Assembly: GCA_963701015.1 (NCBI GenBank)
Contig: OY969556.1
Location: 3,658,001 to 3,722,000 of the forward strand
From: MFD09286-c1 sp963701015
GTDB taxonomy: Bacteria; Bacteroidota; Bacteroidia; Bacteroidales; DTGW01
Direction: 5' to 3'
Length of the DNA stretch: 64,000 nucleotides
Numbering within the stretch: the first letter of the stretch is position 1; the number at the start of each line of letters is the position of its first letter. Below, piece after piece: positions 18,316 through 27,237 of the stretch. The translations under genes and the position numbers were made by a program. A model generated the notes under the pieces. That model was not told the DNA's origin and searched no databases. It saw nothing but the letters and a program-made list of their open reading frames with translations.

Positions 18316-19407
18316 TTATTTACTTTGAAGTAGTTTTTTGATATTTTCAAAAACTATATCTTCCGAAATGTCAAGCATACAACTTCGATCGCGCTTACAG
18401 GTATTGCCGTAATAGCAATCGCAACCTGAAGTTGGTTCGACTATTATACCATTATTATATAGGTAAAATTCATTTCGGTTAAAAATGTTATTCATTAAAA
18501 CCATTGGTATTTTTAGGGCAGTAACTATATGCATCATCATTGAAACCTGGGTAACAACCAAATCGCAATTTGATGTTAAAGCCATAAATTCTTTTAAGGA
18601 ATAATGCCCCGGATAATAAGCACCGCTTTCTTTAGCCAAAAATAAATTATTACTGTCTTCAGCAGCTCCTCCTAAAAGAACAGGATAGAAATTATGATTA
18701 ATTAAAAGCTTAATTAATTTTATCCAATAATCATTTGGCCATAAACGGGTTGTCCAACGTGCCCCGCAACCGGTATTTAAACCAATAACATATTTATTTT
18801 CTGCTTTACTTTTTAAGCTTTTCCATTTATCAGCCAAATCCTTTTCTATATTTAAAACATAAGGCTCATCATCAAATTTCAAATGACATATCTCAAAAAT
18901 TTCTTCAAGGTAATTTTTAGTATTTTCTTTCGAAATATTATCAAACAAGCCGGTAATAAGCTTATGTTCGGCATTGGGTGTGGCAATTCCCAAATGGTGA
19001 TTTTCCCAAATATACCCATATTTTTCAGTAGCAGTTACATCTTTAAGCAAACTGCAAGCTTCAGTTTCCTTATCGAGGTTAATGGCAATATCAAACTTCA
19101 TATTTTGAATTGCATATACCGATGCAAAATCAAATTTATAAATTGTATTAACATGGTTTGCAGGCACAACATCAGGAGAATGGGTCAACCAGGAAATATG
19201 ACAATTGGGATAAAGTTTACGATAACGTACTAATAAAGGTGTAGTTCGTATTACATCACCAATTGCACCTAATTTAATAATGAGAATTCTTTTACTTATT
19301 GGAATGTACTCATCACAACTTGAACAAATTTTATTTCGCAACTTATTTGGGTTGCAAGGAATATGCCCTTTAAAATATATACAATCAAACTTTACTTTTT
19401 CTATCAT
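18316..19407 (-). CDS. Glycosyltransferase family 9 (heptosyltransferase-like)
   Basis: The 363-aa GT-B protein has the family motif ILIIKLGAIGDVIRTTPLL and the C-terminal donor loop GLNTGCGARWTTRLWP and LLGGAAEDSNN. GT9 enzymes typically add heptose or related sugars to LPS core; the exact sugar is not evident. An extra N-terminal segment holds four Cys (FDCIYFKGHIPC and ICSSCDEY) and the C-terminus holds four more (GCDCYYGNTCK, RSCM). These cysteines may bind metal; this is inference. A good minus-strand promoter lies just upstream, and the GT4 gene follows. Confidence 0.9.
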   Translation of the reverse strand: MIEKVKFDCIYFKGHIPCNPNKLRNKICSSCDEYIPISKRILIIKLGAIGDVIRTTPLLVRYRKLYPNCHISWLTHSPDVVPANHVNTIYKFDFASVYAIQNMKFDIAINLDKETEACSLLKDVTATEKYGYIWENHHLGIATPNAEHKLITGLFDNISKENTKNYLEEIFEICHLKFDDEPYVLNIEKDLADKWKSLKSKAENKYVIGLNTGCGARWTTRLWPNDYWIKLIKLLINHNFYPVLLGGAAEDSNNLFLAKESGAYYPGHYSLKEFMALTSNCDLVVTQVSMMMHIVTALKIPMVLMNNIFNRNEFYLYNNGIIVEPTSGCDCYYGNTCKRDRSCMLDISEDIVFENIKKLLQSK

Positions 19408-19437
19408 TCACTTACTATATAATATGGCAAAGCTAAT

Positions 19438-19468
19438 GGTTCGATTACGAATTTGCAAAAACAAAAAA
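19438..19468 (-). promoter_or_regulatory. Promoter of the GT9-GT4 operon
   Basis: On the minus strand, TTG (19468-19466) is followed after 20 bp by TAGCTTTG (19445-19438), a full match to the Bacteroidetes promoter pattern. It lies about 30 nt before the GT9 start codon. Confidence 0.6.
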
Positions 19469-19575
19469 GGTTTTTAGACTGAAATCTAGTTGAAATTCAG
19501 ATGATTTTTAAAAAAATGGGAGAATTCTTAATTAAATAGTTAATGAAAAGGGTAATAATGCAAGTCAATTTTTAT

Positions 19576-20430
19576 TTACCATCCTCCAAAAGTGCTAAAA
19601 CTTTCTTTTATAAAATGCGATTTAGCCCTGATAATTAAAACAGGAATTGGCGATTTGCTAATCATTTGTTGTGCTTCACCACCAATTATAAAATCTGTAA
19701 TGCTTTCACCGCTTTCGTTTATAATTGAAATTAATTCAGCGCCAACATTTTCAGAATACTTTAAAACCTGGTTAATTGGGTTATTCCCAATTAAGGAACC
19801 TGTAACATAAGGAATGTCCTTCGATTTTAAATAATTACATATTTGAGCTGAATAAGCAGCTAAACGATTAACTATTCGCTTACTGTTTGATGAAGTTACC
19901 GTTACCACATGTACTTCGGCATTGAATAATTGAGCCAGCATTGATGTATAAACAACTTTTTGACGTGACTCAACAACAAAATCTATTGGCAAAACAATTT
20001 TTGAAATTGAATTAGGTACAGGTAGCTGACGAATAGTAATAACAGGACGTGAAGTTGCTGAAACCATTCTATAAGCATTACTTCCAATAAATAATTCTTC
20101 GAAACCCGATGCGCCATGTGTTGATGCAACAATTAAACTATCGCTAAAAGCTTCGGCCTGACTAACAATTTCCTGATATACTTTTCCTTTTTTAATTATA
20201 TATGTAAGTTCTGAACCATTTGGAATAGAATTTTTGTACTTATCCAAAAGTTTTTTAAAATTTTTTTCAGCATTTCTGTTTTCTTCATCCGTTATACTCG
20301 GAACATCTGATTTTTTTAAAACATATACCATCTGTATTTTCACAGGAGTATGCTTAGCAATTAATATCGCCAAATCAAGACCTTTATATGCATCAGTTGA
20401 AAAATCTAGAGGTACAATGATATTTTTCAT
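19576..20430 (-). CDS. Tandem-domain universal stress protein
   Basis: The 284-aa protein contains two UspA domains. The first begins MKNIIVPLDFSTDAYKGLDLAI and has LIVASTHGASGFEELFIGSNAYRMV before PVITIR. The second begins SKIVLPIDFVVESRQKVVY and ends with GGEAQQMISKSPIPVLIIRA. The G-x2-G-x9-G(S/T) nucleotide-binding signature is only partly kept. By family, these proteins support survival under stress or growth arrest. ATG 20430 is chosen because it starts at the conserved first strand; the longer ORF from 20469 adds a charged tail. A related gene is at 55064. Confidence 0.88.
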   Translation of the reverse strand: MKNIIVPLDFSTDAYKGLDLAILIAKHTPVKIQMVYVLKKSDVPSITDEENRNAEKNFKKLLDKYKNSIPNGSELTYIIKKGKVYQEIVSQAEAFSDSLIVASTHGASGFEELFIGSNAYRMVSATSRPVITIRQLPVPNSISKIVLPIDFVVESRQKVVYTSMLAQLFNAEVHVVTVTSSNSKRIVNRLAAYSAQICNYLKSKDIPYVTGSLIGNNPINQVLKYSENVGAELISIINESGESITDFIIGGEAQQMISKSPIPVLIIRAKSHFIKESFSTFGGW

Positions 20431-20710
20431 TTCAACAGAAATAACTTTTTTTTCCACTTTTAAGTACATTTATTCATTAGCTAAAATAATGAAAATAAAT
20501 TAAAAAAAAGATTTAACTTCATAATTCAATGGATTAAGTGTAAATTCATTTTTTTTTAGCGTTAAATAAATTCTAATTTGAATTCTAAAGTTCGATTTTA
20601 ACTAAAAAATTTAAAGAATTTTCCCGCAATCGAATTAAATGAGAAAAAATGTGTTATTTATTAGCGTAAGTGTAAATTATACATTTTATATTAATTTTCT
20701 ACTTAATGTC

Positions 20711-20747
20711 AAATCGACATTTCAAAAATTTTGTGAAATGTTGATTT
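20711..20747. promoter_or_regulatory. Inverted repeat, candidate operator upstream of susC
   Basis: The arms AAATCGACATTTCA (20711-20724) and TGAAATGTTGATTT (20734-20747) match with one mismatch around a 9-nt loop. It lies about 40 bp before the susC -7 element. It could be a regulator binding site or a hairpin; no T-run makes it an obvious terminator. Confidence 0.5.
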
Positions 20748-20784
20748 TACAAGGAAAAGATGAATATTTTTTAAAGTTCTTTTA

Positions 20785-20792
20785 TATATTTG
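20785..20792 (+). promoter_or_regulatory. -7 element of the susCD promoter
   Basis: TATATTTG is a good match to TAnnTTTG. No TTG is present at the normal spacing, so the promoter may depend on an activator. The transcript would have a leader of about 60 nt. Confidence 0.5.
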
Positions 20793-20859
20793 GTCAAAAT
20801 TTTTAATTTATTAACAACTTAACTATAATAAACATTACTTAACATTAAACTAACAGCTT

Positions 20860-23800
20860 ATGATGAAAAAGTTAACATTTTTAATCGTTTTCCTGTTTAG
20901 TCTTACGCAAATTTTTGCACAAGATAGAACTATTACAGGAAGTGTGGTTGACGAAACCGGAGCAACAATGCCCGGTGCAACAGTTTCTCTTAAAGGAACC
21001 CAAAAAGGTACAGTTACTGATATTAATGGCAAATATTCCATTACAGTACCTGAATCAGGTTCGATATTAGTTATTTCTTATGTTGGATATGCTCCAAAAG
21101 AAGTTCCTGTTGGTGAAAGCAATACAATTGATGTAAATTTAAGTGCCGACGTAAAATCGCTTGATCAGATTGTTGTTGTAGGATATGGTGTTCAGAAGAA
21201 AAGTCTGGTAACCGGTGCAATTTCAAAAATTGATGCCAAAGAACTTTCCGAAGCTCCGGTTCAAAGAGTTGACGAAGCTTTACAAGGCAAAACAGCAGGG
21301 GTTTTTATGGCACAATCTTCCGGTTCACCTGGTAGTGGAATGAACATTAAAATTCGTGGTGTTAGTTCAAATGGTACCAATGGTCCTCTTTTCATTGTAG
21401 ATGGTGTTAAAACAGGTTCCATAGATTATTTATCACCTAGTGACATTGAATCGATGGAAGTACTTAAAGATGGTGCATCCTCTGCAATTTATGGTACTGA
21501 AGGGGGTAATGGGGTTATTATAATTACTACAAAAAAAGGTACAAAAGGAAATACACAGGTAAATTATTCTATGAACTACGGCATACAACAAGTATCACAT
21601 CAAATACCTGTTATGAATGCCCAACAGTTTATTGATTATCAGAAACAGGCTTATCGCTGGGAACATTTAAAAAATGCAAGTGATTCAACCAGGAATTTAA
21701 AGAACTATCAAAATTGGAATTCATATTTCGCTGGAACTAATATGGAAGCTCAACAAGTTGATACAACTGGCGCAGGTATAAATTGGCAAAACCAGATATT
21801 CCAAAAAGCACCAGTTGTTGAACATAACTTATCATTTAGTGGTGGTAATGATAATGGTAGTTATTTTTTAAGTGCCGGTTATCTTAATCAAAATGGTATA
21901 GTTGGAGGTTCACAAAGCAATTATACCCGTTATTCTTTCCATTTTAATGGTGAAGAAAAGGTGAAAAAATGGCTGACTGTTGGAAGCAATGTTTCCTATA
22001 CAAAATCATTACGACATGTTTTAAATGAATCGAATGAATTTGGCGGAATTGTTACCGATGCTATATTCTTTGATCCTACGGTTCCGATTCATTACGGTAA
22101 AGATACTACCAGCCTTCCCGGATTTGTTCAGGGAAATTCAACAGCAGAAAATAATTTAATTAAGAATAAAAATGGTGAATTTTATGGCCTTTCAAAATAC
22201 ACTTCAGGTGAAGCCGCAAACCCATTGGCACAAATAGCAAATACCTATAATACTCAAAGTATTGATAAAGTTTTAGGTGATATTCATGCTGATGTGAATA
22301 TTCTTAAAAGCCTTAAGTTCACGACCAGGCTAGCTATGGATTATTCATTGGAATACGATGATATTTTCTCTCCTACTTATTATTATAACGGACAAAATTC
22401 TGTAACAAATGATACTTTAAGTTCAGTTCAAAATAAGTATATAAAATATTATAAGTATGCTTTTGACAACTTCTTTACTTATAATCAGACCTTTGGTGAA
22501 CATGGCATTGATGCTACTTTAGGTTGTACTTACGAAAATTACAGACCCCAATACATTGATGTTACTGGTTATTTGGTTCCAGAAAATAATTACAATTTTG
22601 CTTATTTATATGATACTAATAACGGTTTGGCAAATCATATTCCAAAAGTTAGTGGTGGTTTGGGAACTTCAACCGATGCTCAATATGGTCAGGAATATGC
22701 AAATATTCAACAATCGTATTTTGGGCGTTTAAATTATAATTATTCTGAAAAATATTTGGTTGAAGCTACTATAAGACGAGATGGATCATCATTATTTGGA
22801 ACAGCGAACAGATTTGTTGTTTTCCCATCATTCTCACTGGGATGGAATATTGGTAAAGAAGATTTCCTGAAGGACAATGCTTCATTCCTGAATAATGCCA
22901 AGTTACGTTTTAGCTGGGGACAAAACGGTAGTGACCAAGCTCTGTATGCGTATGCATATACTTCATTAATGACCAATGGACATAATTATACCGATGCAAA
23001 TGGTAATAATCTTGCTGGTTCAGTTCCTTTAAATCCTGGTAATGCTACATTGCAATGGGAAACCAGCCAGCAATTAGATGGTGGGATTGATTTAGCTATG
23101 TTAAACAATAAGGTAACATTTTCAGCCGATTATTATGATAAGCAAACAAAAGGCCAGTTAGCTACAAACAATCAGGTTCCATACTATTTAGGGTATAACA
23201 CAATCCCTTATGTAAATAGCGGGAATGTTGATAATAAAGGGATTGAACTTGAATTGGGCTATCGTGAATCAGAAGGTGATTTTAAATATTCAATCAATGC
23301 AAACGCTTCATTTGTTAAAAATAAAGTTACAGCTTATGGTGATTCAGGAGCTTACCAAATGGGATCAAATGTTGGAACCCAAGGTTCAGTTGCCCGTTAT
23401 CAGGCTGGACAAGCTGCATGGTATTTTTATGGTTACCAGGCTGATGGAATTTTCCAAACTTCACAGGAAGTTCAAAATTACAACGTTGGTATAGTGAATG
23501 GAAAGGTTTTGACTGATGCAAACGGTAACCCAATTATTAACCCAACCGATGCTCAAATAGGAACCGGGAAAAGAAAATTGATACAACCAACTGCTGTTGC
23601 AGGAGACGTAAAGTATGCTGATTTAAATAAAGATGGTTCAATATCAACTGCTGATGAAACAAATATTGGAACGCCATGGCCGGCAATGACCTATGGTCTG
23701 AATTTAGCTTGCGAATATAAAGGATTCGATTTCAGTGCATTTTTCCAGGGTGTTGAAGGAAATAAAATTTTCTTTGCTGTAACTCGCTCTGACAGGACAA

Positions 23801-24174
23801 ATTATAATAAGCCTGAATTCTATTATAGCAATGCATGGAACGGACCAAATTCAGGAGGATCGATGCCCAGGGCAACCATTGATAATTCACCTGCCAACAA
23901 TTATTACAGTTCCTTAAATGTTTATAATGGTAGTTATTTACGATTAAAAAATATTACACTTGGATATACGCTACCTGTTGATTTAACTAAGAAAATTGGA
24001 ATCAGCAAATTCAGGATTTATACTTCAGCTCTTAATTTATTGACATTTACAAAATATCCGGGATCGGATCCTGAAATTGGACAAGATACTAATGGCAATC
24101 AGGCTTTTGGTATTGACAGGGGATTATACCCATCATCAAAGACATTTAATTTTGGTGTAAATGTTACATTTTAA
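20860..24174 (+). CDS. SusC/RagA-type TonB-linked outer membrane transporter
   Basis: This 1104-aa protein imports oligosaccharides or other nutrients across the outer membrane with its SusD partner. It has a signal peptide (to LTQIFAQ), a carboxypeptidase-D-like domain (ITGSVVDETGATMPGATVSLKGT, then VTDINGKYSI), and a TonB plug domain containing LDQIVVVGYGVQKK and IRGVSSNGTNGPLFIVDG. The plug region ends at KDGASSAIYGTEGGNGVIII, and a beta-barrel ending FNFGVNVTF follows. It heads a plus-strand glycan-utilisation-like locus. The start is at either of two adjacent Met codons. Confidence 0.96.
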   Translation: MMKKLTFLIVFLFSLTQIFAQDRTITGSVVDETGATMPGATVSLKGTQKGTVTDINGKYSITVPESGSILVISYVGYAPKEVPVGESNTIDVNLSADVKSLDQIVVVGYGVQKKSLVTGAISKIDAKELSEAPVQRVDEALQGKTAGVFMAQSSGSPGSGMNIKIRGVSSNGTNGPLFIVDGVKTGSIDYLSPSDIESMEVLKDGASSAIYGTEGGNGVIIITTKKGTKGNTQVNYSMNYGIQQVSHQIPVMNAQQFIDYQKQAYRWEHLKNASDSTRNLKNYQNWNSYFAGTNMEAQQVDTTGAGINWQNQIFQKAPVVEHNLSFSGGNDNGSYFLSAGYLNQNGIVGGSQSNYTRYSFHFNGEEKVKKWLTVGSNVSYTKSLRHVLNESNEFGGIVTDAIFFDPTVPIHYGKDTTSLPGFVQGNSTAENNLIKNKNGEFYGLSKYTSGEAANPLAQIANTYNTQSIDKVLGDIHADVNILKSLKFTTRLAMDYSLEYDDIFSPTYYYNGQNSVTNDTLSSVQNKYIKYYKYAFDNFFTYNQTFGEHGIDATLGCTYENYRPQYIDVTGYLVPENNYNFAYLYDTNNGLANHIPKVSGGLGTSTDAQYGQEYANIQQSYFGRLNYNYSEKYLVEATIRRDGSSLFGTANRFVVFPSFSLGWNIGKEDFLKDNASFLNNAKLRFSWGQNGSDQALYAYAYTSLMTNGHNYTDANGNNLAGSVPLNPGNATLQWETSQQLDGGIDLAMLNNKVTFSADYYDKQTKGQLATNNQVPYYLGYNTIPYVNSGNVDNKGIELELGYRESEGDFKYSINANASFVKNKVTAYGDSGAYQMGSNVGTQGSVARYQAGQAAWYFYGYQADGIFQTSQEVQNYNVGIVNGKVLTDANGNPIINPTDAQIGTGKRKLIQPTAVAGDVKYADLNKDGSISTADETNIGTPWPAMTYGLNLACEYKGFDFSAFFQGVEGNKIFFAVTRSDRTNYNKPEFYYSNAWNGPNSGGSMPRATIDNSPANNYYSSLNVYNGSYLRLKNITLGYTLPVDLTKKIGISKFRIYTSALNLLTFTKYPGSDPEIGQDTNGNQAFGIDRGLYPSSKTFNFGVNVTF

Positions 24175-24196
24175 TTTAATTTGAAAAAAGACGCGT

Positions 24197-25804
24197 ATGA
24201 AAACAAAAAAAATATTATTATGTATGCTGGCATTTATATCAATGATGTATGCCTGCAAAGAAAAAGATTTGGATATAAATTCCACCCGACAAAATGCAAG
24301 TACATATTATCAATATGACGACCATTTACAAAATGCAATTGAAGGTGCATACTCATGGCTGCAATTGGAATCGCAGAGATGGGGCGCCAATGGTTGGCTT
24401 TGGGGTTCACTTGCCGGAGATGAAGCTTTTACCGGTGGAGGAAGTGCAGTTGACCAACTTGGATACCAGGAAACCAATACACATACTTTAACTCCCGATG
24501 CTCCTGATATTACTGCTTTTTGGCAAACATTTTTCCAGGGAATTAACAGTTGTAATGAAATTTTACTCAATGTTGATTCTACAAGAGATGCAGCATCGCA
24601 ACAAGCGTATGCTCAAGGCGAATTTCTGGAAGCATTTTACTATTTTTACATGGCAAGAGCATATGGTGGTTTACCAAATTTAGTTGCATTAAAAACTACG
24701 CCTTCAACCCAGGTTAAAAGGTCAACCTTAGATGAAACTTATTCTTTTATTGAAAAATTATTAATTAGTTCAATTAGTAATGGAATACAACAGCGCACCA
24801 ATGGTGTTGACCCTGCAAACGGATGGGCAACTTTAGGAAGCGCTGAAGCTTTATTAGGGAAAGTTTATATGTATCATGCCACTTATATTGACGAAAGTGG
24901 AACACAGCATAATAACAAACAGTATTATACTTTGGCAATTAAATATTTATCGTTGGTTGCTAGTGATCCTAATTATTCTTTAGATCCTGAATTTTGGCAT
25001 GTATTCAGCCCAATCAATCGTCATGGTATTGAATCGATTTTTGAAGTGAATTTTTCAATACAATCCAATCCAAATGCATCAGGAGATGCATTGCCAACCC
25101 TTTGCGGTCCTCGCACTGTTGCTAACCAACAAATAAATGATACCATTCAATATGGCTGGGGTTTCAATGCCCCTCGTATGGCGTTGGTTGAATTGTTTAA
25201 AAGCGAAAATGATATGGTGAGGTACGATGCAACTATTTTAGATACTGCATCATTACAGGCTATACACGATTTGTGGTTGGGAAAACACGATGTTTTAAAC
25301 TGGGACATACATACCCCAAAAGAAACAGAAGGAGGATTTTTTGGCAAGAAAAAATATTCCGATGTTCGTACAATTGCATCAGCCTATGGCACAAATTCGA
25401 ACCCTGCAATATATTTAAGGCTTGCCGATGTTTATCTTTTATTGGCCGAAGCTTACAATTTAACCGGTGATGATGCAAATGCCCAAACGTATTTAAATAA
25501 AGTTCGTGCAAGGGTTGGAAGAGCTGCTTCCTCTTCAACGGGGGCTGCTTTGCTTGCAGATATTAAACTTGAAAGACATTTGGAACTTGCTTTGGAAGGT
25601 GATAGATTTTTCGACCTGGTTCGTTGGGGCGATGCCAGTACGGTTTTAGTTGCTAACCCATTGTTGCCAACTATTATTGATTATAACGATCAAAATATTG
25701 GTTCGGGACCAAAAGCTATTAATCATGGGCTTTTTCCAATTCCACTTTCTGAAATTAGCAGAACATCAGGCTCTTTAGTACTAACGCAAAACCCTGGTTA
25801 TTAG
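24197..25804 (+). CDS. SusD/RagB-type nutrient-binding outer membrane lipoprotein
   Basis: The 535-aa surface lipoprotein caps the SusC barrel and binds its ligand. The signal peptide ends in a lipobox with Cys at residue 20 (SMMYACKEK). The TPR-like SusD fold is seen in FLEAFYYFYMARAYGGLPNL, LGSAEALLGKVYMY and YLRLADVYLLLAEAYNLTGD. The C-terminal motif is ERHLELALEGDRFFDLVRWG, and the protein ends LVLTQNPGY. It is 22 bp downstream of susC and clearly co-transcribed. Confidence 0.95.
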   Translation: MKTKKILLCMLAFISMMYACKEKDLDINSTRQNASTYYQYDDHLQNAIEGAYSWLQLESQRWGANGWLWGSLAGDEAFTGGGSAVDQLGYQETNTHTLTPDAPDITAFWQTFFQGINSCNEILLNVDSTRDAASQQAYAQGEFLEAFYYFYMARAYGGLPNLVALKTTPSTQVKRSTLDETYSFIEKLLISSISNGIQQRTNGVDPANGWATLGSAEALLGKVYMYHATYIDESGTQHNNKQYYTLAIKYLSLVASDPNYSLDPEFWHVFSPINRHGIESIFEVNFSIQSNPNASGDALPTLCGPRTVANQQINDTIQYGWGFNAPRMALVELFKSENDMVRYDATILDTASLQAIHDLWLGKHDVLNWDIHTPKETEGGFFGKKKYSDVRTIASAYGTNSNPAIYLRLADVYLLLAEAYNLTGDDANAQTYLNKVRARVGRAASSSTGAALLADIKLERHLELALEGDRFFDLVRWGDASTVLVANPLLPTIIDYNDQNIGSGPKAINHGLFPIPLSEISRTSGSLVLTQNPGY

Positions 25805-25822
25805 TACTTTAAAGAATATTTG

Positions 25823-25886
25823 AAATTGCTTCAAATTCTATTATTGACTGTTTCTAAGCAATATAAAAAATTTGAAGCAATTTTTT
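25823..25886 (+). terminator. Terminator after susCD
   Basis: The arms AAATTGCTTCAAATT (25823-25837) and AATTTGAAGCAATTT form a 15-bp perfect stem, followed by a T-run. The loop is long (about 31 nt). It separates susCD from the next gene, which has its own possible -7 element (TATTTTTG at 25950). Confidence 0.7.
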
Positions 25887-25987
25887 AACGCAAAAAATTT
25901 TGTTAGTTATAAAAATTCATTTTATATTAGCATATAATTTAGAATTATGTATTTTTGAACTTAATTATTAACTTAAATTATTCGATT

Positions 25988-26995
25988 ATGAAGAAATTAC
26001 TTTTACTATGTGCAGGAGCTGTAGTGGCAACATCTATGTCATTTGCAGGTTTAACACCAGCTCTTACTGTAAATCCAACTACCGGAACTGTTGTACCTGA
26101 TGGTACAGTTGCTACTGATGGTACTGAAGCCTGGACAGCAACCTGGACAACACTTACTGATGCAAAAGCTGCTAATACAACCAGTGGTATGACAGCTAAA
26201 TTCCAGATTACTTATAACCAAAAGTATTTGTGGGTAGCTTTGGAACAAGACAACAACACCGAAGTTGACTCATCATACTTAGATGACCCATGGCAGAGAG
26301 ATTGTTTTGAAGTTATGATTGGTATGGATACCAATGATTTTTATAACAATGGTAAATACAAAGAAGGTGACTTACAGTTCAGGATGGACAGAGGTCCTTC
26401 AGGTATTCAATCACCTTTTGTTGATTCACTAGATCAGTCAAGTGGTAAGACCAAAGCGGTTGATCCATTTTGTTTAAGTGATGCAGGTGCTGTTGCACAA
26501 AACAATGCTGATTTTAAAGTTGGCCAAACCGATGCTGGAACTGGTTTTACACAAGAATGGCAATTCCCCTGGAAAGGTTTAGTTGCTACAATGAAAGATT
26601 CAGGTAAATTCTTAGGCAACTATTTCAAAATGGAAATGCAGGGTGCTGATTGTACAACTCCTGGTAAAAATGCTGGTAGAAGCCAACAACAGTTTTGGCA
26701 TAACAATTCAGATAATGAATACCAGGATACAAGAACATTTTCTTTGGTTTATTTATCAGAAAAAGTTGGTGTAAATACAGTTAATCCTGTATCTAATACA
26801 TTTAAAGTATATCCTTCAGTAACATCTGATGTATTGAAATTTTCACAAACTGTGAACAATGCTATTATTTACAATGCTGCTGGTCAGGAAGTTGAAGTTT
26901 TAAGAAATGTAAACCAGGTTAATGTAAGTGATTACAATGCTGGTGTATATTTTGTTAAAGCTGGTAACCAAACTGCAAGATTTATCAAAAGATAA
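25988..26995 (+). CDS. Secreted CBM9-like/DOMON carbohydrate-binding protein with T9SS sorting domain
   Basis: The 335-aa protein has a signal peptide (MKKLLLLCAGAVVATSMSFA). A single beta-sandwich domain follows that resembles the CBM9-like family: WTATWTTLTDAK, then KYLWVALEQDNN, DPWQRDCFEVMIGMD and FTQEWQFPWKGL. The C-terminal 75 residues are a type A sorting domain (FKVYPSVTSDVLKF, then YNAGVYFVKAGNQTARFIKR). Inferred role: a surface glycan-binding protein acting with SusCD, in the place often held by SusE/F-like proteins. No catalytic domain is present. ATG 25988 is chosen because the signal peptide starts there. A strong terminator follows. Confidence 0.82.
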   Translation: MKKLLLLCAGAVVATSMSFAGLTPALTVNPTTGTVVPDGTVATDGTEAWTATWTTLTDAKAANTTSGMTAKFQITYNQKYLWVALEQDNNTEVDSSYLDDPWQRDCFEVMIGMDTNDFYNNGKYKEGDLQFRMDRGPSGIQSPFVDSLDQSSGKTKAVDPFCLSDAGAVAQNNADFKVGQTDAGTGFTQEWQFPWKGLVATMKDSGKFLGNYFKMEMQGADCTTPGKNAGRSQQQFWHNNSDNEYQDTRTFSLVYLSEKVGVNTVNPVSNTFKVYPSVTSDVLKFSQTVNNAIIYNAAGQEVEVLRNVNQVNVSDYNAGVYFVKAGNQTARFIKR

Positions 26996-27011
26996 TTAGC
27001 AAATTAATTAT

Positions 27012-27042
27012 AAAAAAGCTGCCAAATGGCAGCTTTTTTTTT
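27012..27042 (+). terminator. Intrinsic terminator after the CBM9-like gene
   Basis: AAAAAAGCTGCCA pairs with TGGCAGCTTTTTTTT around a very short loop. The stem core GCTGCCA is the same as in the terminator at 2098. Confidence 0.9.
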
Positions 27043-27153
27043 ACCCAATTGCGAATAATTATTTATTGTGTTCAATTCAAAATTTCAAATTTTAACTCTA
27101 CAATCACTTTTACTTACTTTAAAAACTATTACCTGAATTTTTCATATTTTAGT

Positions 27154-27161
27154 TATTTTTG
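27154..27161 (+). promoter_or_regulatory. Candidate -7 element for the SGNH/TPR operon
   Basis: TATTTTTG matches TAnnTTTG, 77 bp before the ATG at 27238 and after the preceding terminator. No clear -33 TTG is seen at the normal spacing. Confidence 0.4.
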
Positions 27162-27237
27162 AAAATCATTTAAACTTTTCAATTCTTATTGATTACAATA
27201 AGGATGCAATATTTTCATTATATAATTTATCCAACTG

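Larger units (their letters stand above)
20431..20859. other. Divergent intergenic region upstream of susC
   Basis: This AT-rich gap of about 430 bp separates the minus-strand stress protein from the plus-strand SusC operon. It holds a 14-bp inverted repeat (20711-20747) and a TATATTTG -7 element (20785-20792). The rest shows no ORF or recognised RNA. Its length suggests regulatory sites for both directions. Confidence 0.55.
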
